33,699 nucleotides of DNA from an uncultured Aquimarina sp. (GTDB taxonomy: Bacteria > Bacteroidota > Bacteroidia > Flavobacteriales > Flavobacteriaceae), in contig CANMML010000038.1 of assembly GCA_947499005.1 (NCBI GenBank), forward strand, positions 1 to 33,699, written 5' to 3'. Each line of letters opens with the position of its first letter. Positions within the stretch are counted from its first letter, which is position 1. Of the stretch, positions 1 to 7,997 are shown one piece after another. The position numbers and the translations under genes were made by a program. Under the pieces are notes generated by a model, which worked only from the letters and a program-made list of their open reading frames with translations, ran no database searches and had not been told where the DNA came from.

Positions 1-97
1 CGCGAAGACTCCTGTCTTCGTGTAACTATATTTCACAAAACTATTTTCACTATAAAATAAATAGAACTTAAAGTTGAAAGTATTGCTCGATAGTGAA

Positions 98-152
98 AAA
101 GCGCAGTGAAGCAAATGCAATCCATGAGACATTTGCACAGCTTTCTTTTTTT
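98..152 (+). terminator. Probable intrinsic terminator
   Basis: Outer arms AAAGC (98-102) and GCTTT (140-144) and inner arms GCAAATG (111-117) and CATTTGC (130-136) form a two-tier stem. It is followed on the plus strand by CTTTTTTTT-like sequence at 145-152. It probably ends transcription of a plus-strand gene outside the window. Confidence 0.45.
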
Positions 153-274
153 ATTATTTATTGCCTTGGCCTGACAGCAAGTGCTTCTTACCTAAAAATA
201 CATTTAAGACAACCACTCATCGAAGGTAATTTCCCACCCACCGAAAAACCCTAAATAAACCTTTGATTCTCAAA

Positions 275-282
275 TACATTTG
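275..282 (+). promoter_or_regulatory. Bacteroidota -7 promoter element (TACATTTG)
   Basis: TACATTTG fits the TAnnTTTG -7 consensus of the Bacteroidota primary sigma factor. It lies 24 bases before the preferred ATG at 307, which supports that start rather than the earlier in-frame codon at 280. No matching TTG -33 element is seen at the usual distance. Confidence 0.45.
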
Positions 283-306
283 TATTATAATCAAAATCTA
301 ATCATT

Positions 307-1515
307 ATGAAACTTGCCATCGTATCCGCCTATCCGCCAAGTAAAGTAACCTTAAATGAATATGCTTATTACTTGGTAAAACACTTCAGACAACATCAAA
401 ATATGAGTGAATTAATAGTATTGACTGATGTACAACCAGAAACAGCAGATATTCAATTTGAAGAAGATGGCTGTCAAGTAACTATTAAACAATGTTGGAA
501 ATTCAATAGTTACACGAATCTCTTTTCAGTAATGAAAACGATTCATCAGGTACAGCCAGATGGTGTTTTATTTAATTTACAATTCATGAAATTTGGAGAC
601 AAAAAAATTCCTGCAGCATTAGGTTTATTATTACCCATGGCTTGTAGAGCAAAAGGCATTCCTACGATTTCATTATTACATAATATCCTAGAACAGGTAG
701 ATTTGAATAGTGCTGGATTTACCTCTAATAAAAACTTGCAAAAAGCTTACCATTTTATAGGAACCACCTTAACTCGTTTTATTTTACAATCTGATGTGGT
801 AGCCGTGACTATCAGTAAATATGTAGATATCCTTAATAAAAAGTATAAAGCAAAAAACGTAAAATTAATTCCTCATGGGACTTTTGAAATTCCTGAAGAA
901 CCAAATTACAATATTCCTGAAGGCCCTTTAAAAGTAATGGCATTTGGAAAGTTTGGAACTTATAAAAAAGTAGAAATTTTAATAGAAGCTGTAGAAAAAA
1001 TAAGAAAGACTACAGCTAAAGAAATTGAAATCGTAATCGCAGGTACAGACAACCCTAATGTTCCTGGGTATTTAGCAACTGTAGCTTCGAAATATAAACA
1101 TGTATCTAACTTAACGTTTACAGGATATGTTGCCGAAGAGGATGTTGCTACGCTGTTTGAAGAAAGTGCTGTTGTTGTTTTTCCTTATACTTCAACTACT
1201 GGAAGCTCGGGAGTATTACACCAAGCGGGTAGTTATGGGAAAGCTGTGGTAATGCCAGATCTTGGAGATCTAGGTATTTTAGTAAAAGAAGAAGGATACA
1301 GAGGGGAGTTTTTCACTCCTAATAGCACTGATAGTTTAGCAACTGCAATTCAACAGATCATCGAAAATGATGCCTATAGAGTGTCATTAGGAAAAATGAA
1401 TTATAAAGCTGCAACGGCTTTACCTATGCCAAAAATAACAAGTATGTATATGGATCACTTTGTTGAAATTATTGATAGAAAATCGGTTTCTACTGATGTA
1501 TTGGTTGATTATTAG
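307..1515 (+). CDS. GT4-family glycosyltransferase
   Basis: The product (402 residues from the ATG at 307) has the two-Rossmann layout of GT-B retaining glycosyltransferases. The N-terminus MKLAIVSAYPPSK is the usual first strand and glycine/proline-rich loop of GT4 enzymes, a HGTF turn begins the C-terminal lobe, and FPYTSTTGSSGVLHQA near residue 295 corresponds to the donor-sugar binding E-x7-E region (EESAVVVFPYT with GSSGVLHQA). No signal peptide or membrane span is seen, so it should act on the cytoplasmic face. An in-frame ATG at 280 would add nine residues, but it overlaps the TACATTTG promoter element, so 307 is chosen. It probably adds a sugar during assembly of an exported glycan, in keeping with the GT2 and GT-C-like genes nearby. 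Donor and acceptor cannot be read from the sequence. Confidence 0.85.
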   Translation: MKLAIVSAYPPSKVTLNEYAYYLVKHFRQHQNMSELIVLTDVQPETADIQFEEDGCQVTIKQCWKFNSYTNLFSVMKTIHQVQPDGVLFNLQFMKFGDKKIPAALGLLLPMACRAKGIPTISLLHNILEQVDLNSAGFTSNKNLQKAYHFIGTTLTRFILQSDVVAVTISKYVDILNKKYKAKNVKLIPHGTFEIPEEPNYNIPEGPLKVMAFGKFGTYKKVEILIEAVEKIRKTTAKEIEIVIAGTDNPNVPGYLATVASKYKHVSNLTFTGYVAEEDVATLFEESAVVVFPYTSTTGSSGVLHQAGSYGKAVVMPDLGDLGILVKEEGYRGEFFTPNSTDSLATAIQQIIENDAYRVSLGKMNYKAATALPMPKITSMYMDHFVEIIDRKSVSTDVLVDY

Positions 1516-1523
1516 TAATGATC

Positions 1524-1576
1524 AAAAAAAGGAAAATGTCTAGCTTCGACTGCGCTCAGCCGGACATTTCCTTTTT
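1524..1576 (+). terminator. Intrinsic terminator after the GT4 gene
   Basis: GGAAAATGTC (1531-1540) pairs with GACATTTCC (1563-1571) with one bulged base. The arms are extended by an A run (1524-1530) and a T run (1572-1576), so the hairpin can work on both strands. It sits 9 bases after the GT4 stop codon. Confidence 0.7.
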
Positions 1577-1718
1577 CGACTTAACATTACATAACTTTTG
1601 ATTATTAGACTACGCTTAGCCTGAGGTCTCACAACACTTATCCCGAAGCTCAACTAGTAATTCAAAGTCTAAATCATAACTTGTTTATAGATCTCATTAA
1701 GACTTCAAAATCAGCAGG

Positions 1719-1747
1719 GTGAGATTCCTTGTGAAGCAAGGAATGAC
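1719..1747 (-). repeat. REP-like palindromic element, copy 1
   Basis: Read on the minus strand this 29-base element is GTCAT, a 6-bp stem (TCCTTG with CAAGGA) around the loop CTTCA, then ATCTCAC. The ends and the spacing match the elements at 1923-1951 and 11518-11590. Confidence 0.65.
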
Positions 1748-1922
1748 ATTTCTTTATAAATCTCATACTATATTATAGTATCTAAAAACCAAAATACTCT
1801 GTCACCTCTGGCTGCGACCAGAGGTCTCACAACACTTATCCCTAAACTTAACTAGTAATTCGAAATCTATCAACATAACTTGTTTGTTTATCGATCTCAT
1901 CAAGGTTTCTGAAATCAGTAGG

Positions 1923-1951
1923 GTGAGATTCCTTGTCAAGCAAGGAATGAC
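1923..1951 (-). repeat. REP-like palindromic element, copy 2
   Basis: Same 29-base layout as copy 1 with a single loop change (CTTGA instead of CTTCA). It is part of the second unit of the tandem duplication. Confidence 0.65.
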
Positions 1952-1981
1952 AATTCTTTATAAACCTCATATTCACAAGAA

Positions 1982-3538
1982 CTATAACCCTAAAAAAGTA
2001 AATGCTTTTTTAGGGTTTCCCTTTTTATCGATAAAGCCAAAATGCTTTTGTTTTTGTTTTCTCCATGGCAAACTTCCTACGACTTCACTTGGTACTTGAG
2101 TAAAATCGTATAAAGTCCAAGGCATCGAATGTATTTCATGAGTATTAATCATCTTAGAAAAGCTTGAATGATATCTAGCTTGGGTAGCTTCCGATGACGC
2201 AAAAGGATTCCAGATCCCTTTGTTTGATGAAATTCCAAATTCTTGTAGGACGATGGGTTTATCGATTTCACTCTTAAGTTTCACATATTTTTCTTCAAAA
2301 AACGCTAAATCCTCATAGTAGTGGAATGAAACCAGATCTAATTCATTAGATAACAACACTGCACTTTCTATAGTAGACCACCCTATAGTTACTAAATGAT
2401 TTGGATCATACTTTTTAACTTGTAGTATCATTTCTTTTAGCCAAGCCATCACATTGGTTTTCCCCCTAGACTTAAAATCTAAATTGGGCTCATTTTTAAT
2501 ATCCCAAGCCAAAATTGCAGGATGAGCTTTCAATGAAGTAACGATCTGTTCGGCATGCCTATGTGTTAATGTCCAATCCAACACATCGTAATTGCCATAA
2601 AAATCAAACAAGGTTACAATGACTTTTAAGTCCATCAGCTCAGCTTGATCTAAAACTTTTTTCAATTTCTCGAGTTTTCTTGGATCGACTTCTGCTTTTC
2701 CAAAATCTTCATAGCCCACAAAAATTCGAATAGTATTCAATCCTTTATTCTTAATAATCTTGAAGTCTTTTTCGATAACATTCAAATCAAAATGATCTCC
2801 AAACATATCCCAAGGTGTCTCTTGCGGGTAGTAGTTGATTCCCCGCATTATAAAAGGAGTATTATCAACCAACAATTGCTGACCTTTAACCTCAGCAAAT
2901 CCTGATTCCTTTAATTTACCCTGTGTTGCTAATTCTTGAGGTACTTCTTTTACCAAATGCCTAATTTTCCAAAACCCATCTTCTAATAGTAATACTGCTT
3001 TGTAGCTAGTGTTAATTTTAGTTTCAAAAAGTAATGTATCCTCTTTATAGATTTGCTGATATTGTGAAGCATTCCTATCAGAAATAACCACCATTTGCCC
3101 ATCTAGACTATAAAAATCTAGAGATAAATTGTGTTGTAAACCAGTTGAAGTGACTCGTATGTTTTTTTGTTGTTGCTCTTCAATATGATGTATAAGATTA
3201 ACACGAGCACTCTTCGTATAGAAGTCTTCTATTCCAAAAGGGTCATTCGTTGCATAAGCCACTTGTTTCACATACCAAGACTGTAAATAATGAGAAGTTA
3301 TTCTAGCCAAGGTGGGTTTTTCTATTGGCCTACCAGGATTAATCGTGTCCTCCCAGGTAACCTTGGGCAAATAGACTTTAGCATCGGGTAAGTTGGCGTG
3401 TAAAATAGAAGAGCGGTCTGCCCCTGTATTGAAATAGGAGAATATTTGACCAATACCAAAGAGCATTAAGGCATTCACTAAAGTAAACACAATCAATAAA
3501 ATGAAACGATATGTCCTTTTGCTTTTTTTCATGCTCAT
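1982..3538 (-). CDS. Membrane-anchored clan GH-A glycoside hydrolase (GH5-like)
   Basis: A 518-residue protein with one N-terminal membrane span (about 11-33, FILLIVFTLVNALMLFGIG), a middle segment of about 100 residues that looks like an NTF2-type fold, and a C-terminal TIM-barrel hydrolase from about residue 220. The motif AWDIKNEPN puts a likely acid/base at Glu350, and VLQEFG puts a likely nucleophile at Glu433; both are the expected pattern of clan GH-A retaining enzymes such as GH5, but exact family and substrate are not clear. With an N-in anchor the catalytic domain would face the periplasm. The start ATG overlaps the stop of the preceding gene as ATGA (3535-3538), so the two are translationally coupled. 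It is the last gene of the 7842-to-1982 operon. A role in trimming or transglycosylating the glycan made by the locus is an inference. Confidence 0.75.
   Translation of the reverse strand: MSMKKSKRTYRFILLIVFTLVNALMLFGIGQIFSYFNTGADRSSILHANLPDAKVYLPKVTWEDTINPGRPIEKPTLARITSHYLQSWYVKQVAYATNDPFGIEDFYTKSARVNLIHHIEEQQQKNIRVTSTGLQHNLSLDFYSLDGQMVVISDRNASQYQQIYKEDTLLFETKINTSYKAVLLLEDGFWKIRHLVKEVPQELATQGKLKESGFAEVKGQQLLVDNTPFIMRGINYYPQETPWDMFGDHFDLNVIEKDFKIIKNKGLNTIRIFVGYEDFGKAEVDPRKLEKLKKVLDQAELMDLKVIVTLFDFYGNYDVLDWTLTHRHAEQIVTSLKAHPAILAWDIKNEPNLDFKSRGKTNVMAWLKEMILQVKKYDPNHLVTIGWSTIESAVLLSNELDLVSFHYYEDLAFFEEKYVKLKSEIDKPIVLQEFGISSNKGIWNPFASSEATQARYHSSFSKMINTHEIHSMPWTLYDFTQVPSEVVGSLPWRKQKQKHFGFIDKKGNPKKAFTFLGL
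1986..2017 (-). terminator. Perfect hairpin inside the 3' end of the hydrolase gene
   Basis: AACCCTAAAAAAG (1986-1998) and CTTTTTTAGGGTT (2005-2017) are a perfect 13-bp inverted repeat with a 6-base loop. It lies within the last eleven codons of the minus-strand hydrolase gene, immediately before its stop. It is the most likely transcript end of the operon, although there is no separate T run after it. Confidence 0.5.
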
Positions 3539-4749
3539 AATTCAATATTCGAATACATTTTTATGATCCCTAAAGCTTCTAGCTGAAATGAATACGTTCC
3601 TGGCTCATAAAAACCTTTATGTAATACAAACACTACCATTCCTTTATTGGAAGTTGCTACCTCTGTATCCAACAAGACTCCATTCTTTGAAACATGCAAC
3701 TTTACCAATACCCCGTCAGGAACTAGCTGTTTCATAAAACTTTTTAAAGGCCCTACCGTGATTTTTCTATTTTGCTCAGAAAACACCACTGGTAATTGAT
3801 CTGTTATTGAATGATACTCTAGTGTAATAGTATTACTAGTTGCCATCCCGCTAACATATGCAGATACTTCCCATATTTCTGGGGAATCTGGATGTAGCAC
3901 TTCAATATTTGCAATTCCTTTAATGGTACTGCCTTGTGCTTTTAGTATGCTTCCTTTTGTATTCTTTATCACCACCTCGACAAGAGTGCCATCACTAATA
4001 ATATTACCATATGCATCCTTAATTACTGATGTGGTAAAGGTGGTAATCTGATTTCCATCGGCATAATGATGCTTTCTAGTATAATCTATTGTAAAATTGG
4101 TAGGCTGCGCAGGAAAAACTTCAATTGAAAATTCTTTAGACGAAGTTTCATTAATATTCGCAGACACTAAAAGACGCCCAGAAGATTCTCGAGAAAAAAT
4201 AGTCTTCCAAAAAATAAAATCTTTTGTTTCTAAAGACTCATTTGTTATGGTTTCCAAAAATTGATGCTTGATAGTAGCTTTAGTCCCATCTGCTAAAGGA
4301 TTATCGTATTTGTCTGTTGGAATGACTGTCATCATCGTAAAATCATGAGCCCCGGCAGAAATACTTGGAGGGCCGATATACGACTCTAAAATGGTTTCTT
4401 GGGTTGAATTTATAATTTGAATACTTCCCGAATACCACTTTTCTCCTTGCGTTATTAGATCAAAATCTATAACCCCATTTTTCTCACTCAAAAAATCGGG
4501 TAAGCAATAGAAACCTTCACCTAATTCTAAGTTTGGATACACTAGCGTATTCCCATAAGAACTATGACAATACAATAGTGTATTTTCTGACGTTTGGAAT
4601 TGTAATGTGACCTGTTCTCCTGCCTCGAACACTTTCTGTTGAGTAAGTAACTGTACCTTGCTTTCTGTTTGTGCAACTAGCCTCATAAAAAAACTAGATG
4701 TCACCCACAAGAGCAAAACAATGGCGATATGTTTATTATACAATTTCAA
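3535..4749 (-). CDS. Secreted protein with Ig-like (Big_1/invasin-type) repeats
   Basis: A 404-residue protein with a signal peptide (hydrophobic core IAIVLLLWVTSSFFM, probable cut after LVA before QTES). The middle holds two Ig-like repeats of the invasin/Big_1 pattern: TDKYDNPLADGTKATI near residue 147 and KDAYGNIISDGTLVEV near 242, each the D-x-YGN-x-x-DGT strand-turn signature. No catalytic motif is seen. The start is a TTG: the upstream stop, one GTC codon and TTG follow each other in the same frame, and no ATG lies before the hydrophobic core. The gene sits 3 bases after the GT-C-like gene and overlaps the hydrolase gene by 4, so it belongs to a tight operon. It may be a periplasmic or surface scaffold for glycan assembly or attachment; the function is unknown. 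Confidence 0.7.
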   Translation of the reverse strand: MKLYNKHIAIVLLLWVTSSFFMRLVAQTESKVQLLTQQKVFEAGEQVTLQFQTSENTLLYCHSSYGNTLVYPNLELGEGFYCLPDFLSEKNGVIDFDLITQGEKWYSGSIQIINSTQETILESYIGPPSISAGAHDFTMMTVIPTDKYDNPLADGTKATIKHQFLETITNESLETKDFIFWKTIFSRESSGRLLVSANINETSSKEFSIEVFPAQPTNFTIDYTRKHHYADGNQITTFTTSVIKDAYGNIISDGTLVEVVIKNTKGSILKAQGSTIKGIANIEVLHPDSPEIWEVSAYVSGMATSNTITLEYHSITDQLPVVFSEQNRKITVGPLKSFMKQLVPDGVLVKLHVSKNGVLLDTEVATSNKGMVVFVLHKGFYEPGTYSFQLEALGIIKMYSNIEL

Positions 4750-4752
4750 GAC

Positions 4753-7700
4753 TTAATTTGGTGCTCCTATATAATTATTCAATTCAATTTTTAAATATGA
4801 AAATCCACAACCATTAATTGGGATTAGGGACGCTGTATTTTTTTCTCTATTTGTTCCTAAATCTATTTTCTCGTTTATCGAACGATTGGGTAATCCATTG
4901 ACAAAAGGATTATCGGTATCTGTCTTAAGTATTTTTAGTTCGGAAATATCAGGAAGCTCTGTTGAGAAAAATAATTTTCGTTGTTGTCGTACGCCTTCAG
5001 GTATAAAATGATGATCTACCCACAGTAGTTCTTTGTCCTCATTATAATACGAAAAAAGTAGTTGAGGAATCGTTACTTCCTGTAAGCCCGAATTAAACAG
5101 CATTCCGTTAAGTTGATATTCCTTTATCTCTAATTGTTGTAAGACTACACTCTTATACAAATCTGTATTCGCAATATTCCCTGCGCATTGCAGCTCAAAA
5201 ACTGTAGGGATTTCACTAATATTCATCTCGGTAAATTCTTCTGGATTAAACGTCTTTGGCCCTTTATCCGTGAGCTTACTCCAAGCCACTCCTTCAAAAT
5301 TAATTCTGAAACTTGTCAGCTCTTTCGGTAACAATTTATGCTTCATTTGGTGCATGACATTATAGCTTGCCAGTTTTGTATTGGCATTATTGTATAAAGA
5401 ACCATTAATCACTACATCTGCTGGTACTTCATCTACATTTTGAATTTCGCCAACAATACTGTATTTACCATCGAACTTTACTAGTCGAGAAGATAACACC
5501 TCTAAAACAGGTTGCTTCAGTACATCCTCATGATGAGTTTGTTCTGAAGTTATCCTTCTTCTTCCATGATTATAGAACTGCGTTTTATTTATAGCAAATA
5601 ATTGATCTGGAGGAATATCTAAATCGTACTCTAAAGGATCTATATACCAATATTGCTTGTACTTTCTTAATTCATGGAAATACGTTTTTTCGATTCTTTC
5701 TAAAGGAGTAATCCAAAAAGTTTCCACTTTCGCTCTTGCCACTTCTTGATTTTCCGACAATATGGTTGTTCGAATTTCATCTAATTTGGCGTAGGAACTT
5801 AACAAACCATCATTAACTGCTACTTCTAACATAAACTGGTCTTTGGATTTATTTGATGCTGGATTTATATAAGAATATGCCCGTTCGAACTCTTTAAAAT
5901 CCAACGCATCGTAATATGCATGAATCAAATTTTTGGGACTGATCTGTGTAGCATTGGCGATGTAAAACCTATAAATTCCCAGAAAGAAAAAACAAAGACA
6001 AATGGAAATCCAAACTAGAAGGATTGGCACAACTTTTCTATTGAACTTATTATATTGGATACCATGATTAAGGTAATCTACCTTTTTTAAAGGACGCGTT
6101 TTAAAAACACGTCTCCAAATAGTGCTAAAAAAGACCAGAAATACCACCACTATAGTACCTATTGGCACTGTACCCCATAGTATTTTTTGAAACCGAGGTA
6201 CATCATCTTTGGGTAAAATACTGGATAAGGGTTTTACATTCAGTTTTTCCCAAACCATAATCCCATTTTCTAACTGCCGTAAACGTTGCCATCCACAGAA
6301 ATATAGGATTGGATCATAAAACTTATCATTAGAGAACACATACTTTAGGCTATACTTTTCTGGAATGGTCAAAAATTGTTGTAACGACCCAAGTCCTTCT
6401 ATTCCTCTAAATTTTGAATTCTCTAACCGTTCTACGGCTCTTGTGGTGAGCTCGGGGAGTCTTCTCGCTGAGTGATAATTACCATCAACGGTCATCGCAT
6501 TCGTTTGTGCAGATAACCATGCCATTTGATCTCCAAAACCTAAGGGTAAAAACCGCCAATGATCGTGTTGATCTTGATTCAAAAAATTAACGATGGGTAG
6601 CATTTTAATTTTCTGTGGCTGTGATGGTTTAAAGTAGCCTAAGTTCACTGACAAAATGAATATCGTCAACATACCACTTACCAAAAAACCTCCCATAATA
6701 CGATGCTTTACCGCTCCATACCTTTGTTGAAGTTGTTCTTTTAAATCACCTTCAATAAATCGGTATAAAAATTCCCCGAAAATAGGAAGAGCCATAATCG
6801 AGGCCCATAACGTAAAACGATCTAGGGTTAAAATATTGAAAGCATTATCGCCTAACATCATTTTAGGGATAGGGGTAGTACCTCCAGTTCCCAAAATAGT
6901 TAGCAATGTAAAAGACAAGCCGAATAGCAAATAGCGTTTCGCATAAAATCGGTAAAATAAATAAGGAAGTACAAAAAGCAATATCCCCCAAGGAATTATA
7001 AAAAATACGAGACCCGAAGAGGTTACTTCTAAAAAGTTATCCCGTGATCCATGTGGTATAGGCACTTGAGTTATCGGGTTATTTTTAGTATTTATCCAAT
7101 ACGGAAGAATACAACAGATTATTAAAACCAAAGAGCTTAGTCCAAAACTTAGTATCCGTTTAAAAAGCTTAAAGAACGTCTTTAAGAAAGTAGAAAACCG
7201 AATCGCTTCGTAAGATTTAACTTCCCCATAAGCCACATCCATTACCACCATTCCAAAAAGTGGAAAAATAAAGAATACCATTCCAAAAATGGGAGTTACA
7301 TGATGAGAGGTAATAGTTACCCCAAGAAGACTCAATGAAGTTGCTAAATAGTTCCGTTTTCCTGTTTTTATCCACAAGTAAATTTCAGGCAATGCATGCA
7401 TTAGTACAGATATCCCCACAATACTAGGAAGTTGTCCAAAAATATGTAGTGTTTCTACAAAAGAAGAAGACACCACTGCTGCAATCGCTGCATAGCCTGC
7501 TGCATTTCTATTTCCTGTGATGAGCAATGAAAAACGATACACTCCTGTAATAAATAATAGTATCGCAATAAAAGCCACGGTAAACAATCCAAACTTAAGC
7601 CCCCCGATAAAAGAGAAAAGCCCTATGCTTTGATGTACTAGAGGAGGATACCCCATAACCGTAAAGCCTGTATACCATTTATAACTCCAAGGTTCGAACC

Positions 7701-7842
7701 AATTACTTGCATAATGTTCTCCAAAAAATAAGTGGATCAATGCATCATAGGTCGTTTCTAGAGTAAAAAAAATACTTACTCCATGAAAAGCAATCCCTGC
7801 TAAAACAGCACTAATCAGGTATTTATTGGTCTTTTTTTGCAT
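4753..7842 (-). CDS. Large GT-C-like membrane protein (PTPS-related family)
   Basis: A 1029-residue protein with about a dozen membrane spans in the first 415 residues, further spans near 560-580 and 625-645, and a soluble C-terminal third. The first loop after helix 1 holds TTYDALIHLFFGEHY with Asp33, the position where GT-C lipid-phosphate-sugar transferases carry their acidic motif; the whole N-terminal half resembles the family called 6-pyruvoyl-tetrahydropterin synthase related (PF10131), a membrane family unrelated to that enzyme in activity. After the last span comes an NTF2-like segment (about 650-750) and an FxLYD-like beta domain (SRLVKFDGKYSIVGEIQNVD near 790). It heads an operon with the Ig-like and hydrolase genes and is divergent from a GT2 of the type that makes polyprenyl-phosphate sugars, the usual donors of GT-C enzymes. 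Donor and acceptor are unknown. Confidence 0.7.
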   Translation of the reverse strand: MQKKTNKYLISAVLAGIAFHGVSIFFTLETTYDALIHLFFGEHYASNWFEPWSYKWYTGFTVMGYPPLVHQSIGLFSFIGGLKFGLFTVAFIAILLFITGVYRFSLLITGNRNAAGYAAIAAVVSSSFVETLHIFGQLPSIVGISVLMHALPEIYLWIKTGKRNYLATSLSLLGVTITSHHVTPIFGMVFFIFPLFGMVVMDVAYGEVKSYEAIRFSTFLKTFFKLFKRILSFGLSSLVLIICCILPYWINTKNNPITQVPIPHGSRDNFLEVTSSGLVFFIIPWGILLFVLPYLFYRFYAKRYLLFGLSFTLLTILGTGGTTPIPKMMLGDNAFNILTLDRFTLWASIMALPIFGEFLYRFIEGDLKEQLQQRYGAVKHRIMGGFLVSGMLTIFILSVNLGYFKPSQPQKIKMLPIVNFLNQDQHDHWRFLPLGFGDQMAWLSAQTNAMTVDGNYHSARRLPELTTRAVERLENSKFRGIEGLGSLQQFLTIPEKYSLKYVFSNDKFYDPILYFCGWQRLRQLENGIMVWEKLNVKPLSSILPKDDVPRFQKILWGTVPIGTIVVVFLVFFSTIWRRVFKTRPLKKVDYLNHGIQYNKFNRKVVPILLVWISICLCFFFLGIYRFYIANATQISPKNLIHAYYDALDFKEFERAYSYINPASNKSKDQFMLEVAVNDGLLSSYAKLDEIRTTILSENQEVARAKVETFWITPLERIEKTYFHELRKYKQYWYIDPLEYDLDIPPDQLFAINKTQFYNHGRRRITSEQTHHEDVLKQPVLEVLSSRLVKFDGKYSIVGEIQNVDEVPADVVINGSLYNNANTKLASYNVMHQMKHKLLPKELTSFRINFEGVAWSKLTDKGPKTFNPEEFTEMNISEIPTVFELQCAGNIANTDLYKSVVLQQLEIKEYQLNGMLFNSGLQEVTIPQLLFSYYNEDKELLWVDHHFIPEGVRQQRKLFFSTELPDISELKILKTDTDNPFVNGLPNRSINEKIDLGTNREKNTASLIPINGCGFSYLKIELNNYIGAPN

Positions 7843-7997
7843 TGAAATAAATATACAATAATGGTTGAGTTCTCAACTATTTTAAAGTTAGCTTTTAAAT
7901 ATTACCATTCGTCTACAGTAAACTCTTACTCACCGAAAATCAGATACTTCAACCTCACCTCAGAGGTAAATTTGGGTATAATCAAAACCCAAACACT
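7843..7997. promoter_or_regulatory. Divergent control region of the two glycan gene sets
   Basis: This 155-base gap separates the minus-strand operon from the GT2 gene. It contains the inverted repeat GTTGAG TT CTCAAC (7864-7877), a possible operator 22 bases from the minus-strand start, and the plus-strand -7 element at 7967-7974. No TAnnTTTG element is found for the minus strand. Confidence 0.35.
7967..7974 (+). promoter_or_regulatory. Bacteroidota -7 promoter element (TAAATTTG)
   Basis: TAAATTTG matches TAnnTTTG and lies 23 bases before the GT2 start codon, giving a very short leader. Confidence 0.5.

Larger units (their letters stand above)
1..306. other. Gene-free left end with two hairpins
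   Basis: No convincing coding frame is seen here. Positions 1-22 form a near-perfect hairpin (CGAAGAC at 3-9 with GTCTTCG at 14-20, loop of four). Positions 98-144 form a second, two-tier hairpin that ends in a T run. Both look like 3' ends of a gene lying to the left of the window. From about 153 to 270 I see nothing but AT-rich spacer. The promoter-like element of the first gene is listed separately. Confidence 0.5.
1623..1970. repeat. Diverged tandem duplication of about 150 bases
   Basis: Two direct copies, 1623-1766 and 1821-1970, share most of their length: both begin GAGGTCTCACAACACTTATCC, carry ACTAGTAATTC, CATAACTTGTTT and GATCTCAT in the same order, and end in the REP-like palindrome followed by CTTTATAAA and CTCATA. 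They differ by scattered substitutions and small indels. A perfect 8-bp hairpin (ACCTCTGG 1804-1811 with CCAGAGGT 1818-1825) sits at the junction. The region 1577-1981 has no credible gene. Confidence 0.8.

Noticed and set aside
280..306. Earlier ATG for the GT4 gene
   Set aside because: It overlaps the TACATTTG promoter element, and the protein family starts at the MKLAIVS segment encoded from 307.
1623..1970. CRISPR array
   Set aside because: There are only two long units with diverged sequence and no short regular repeats with unique spacers.
1884..2099. 71-codon plus-strand frame over the second tandem repeat
   Set aside because: It runs through a repeat and then antisense to the hydrolase gene, and its product is not protein-like.
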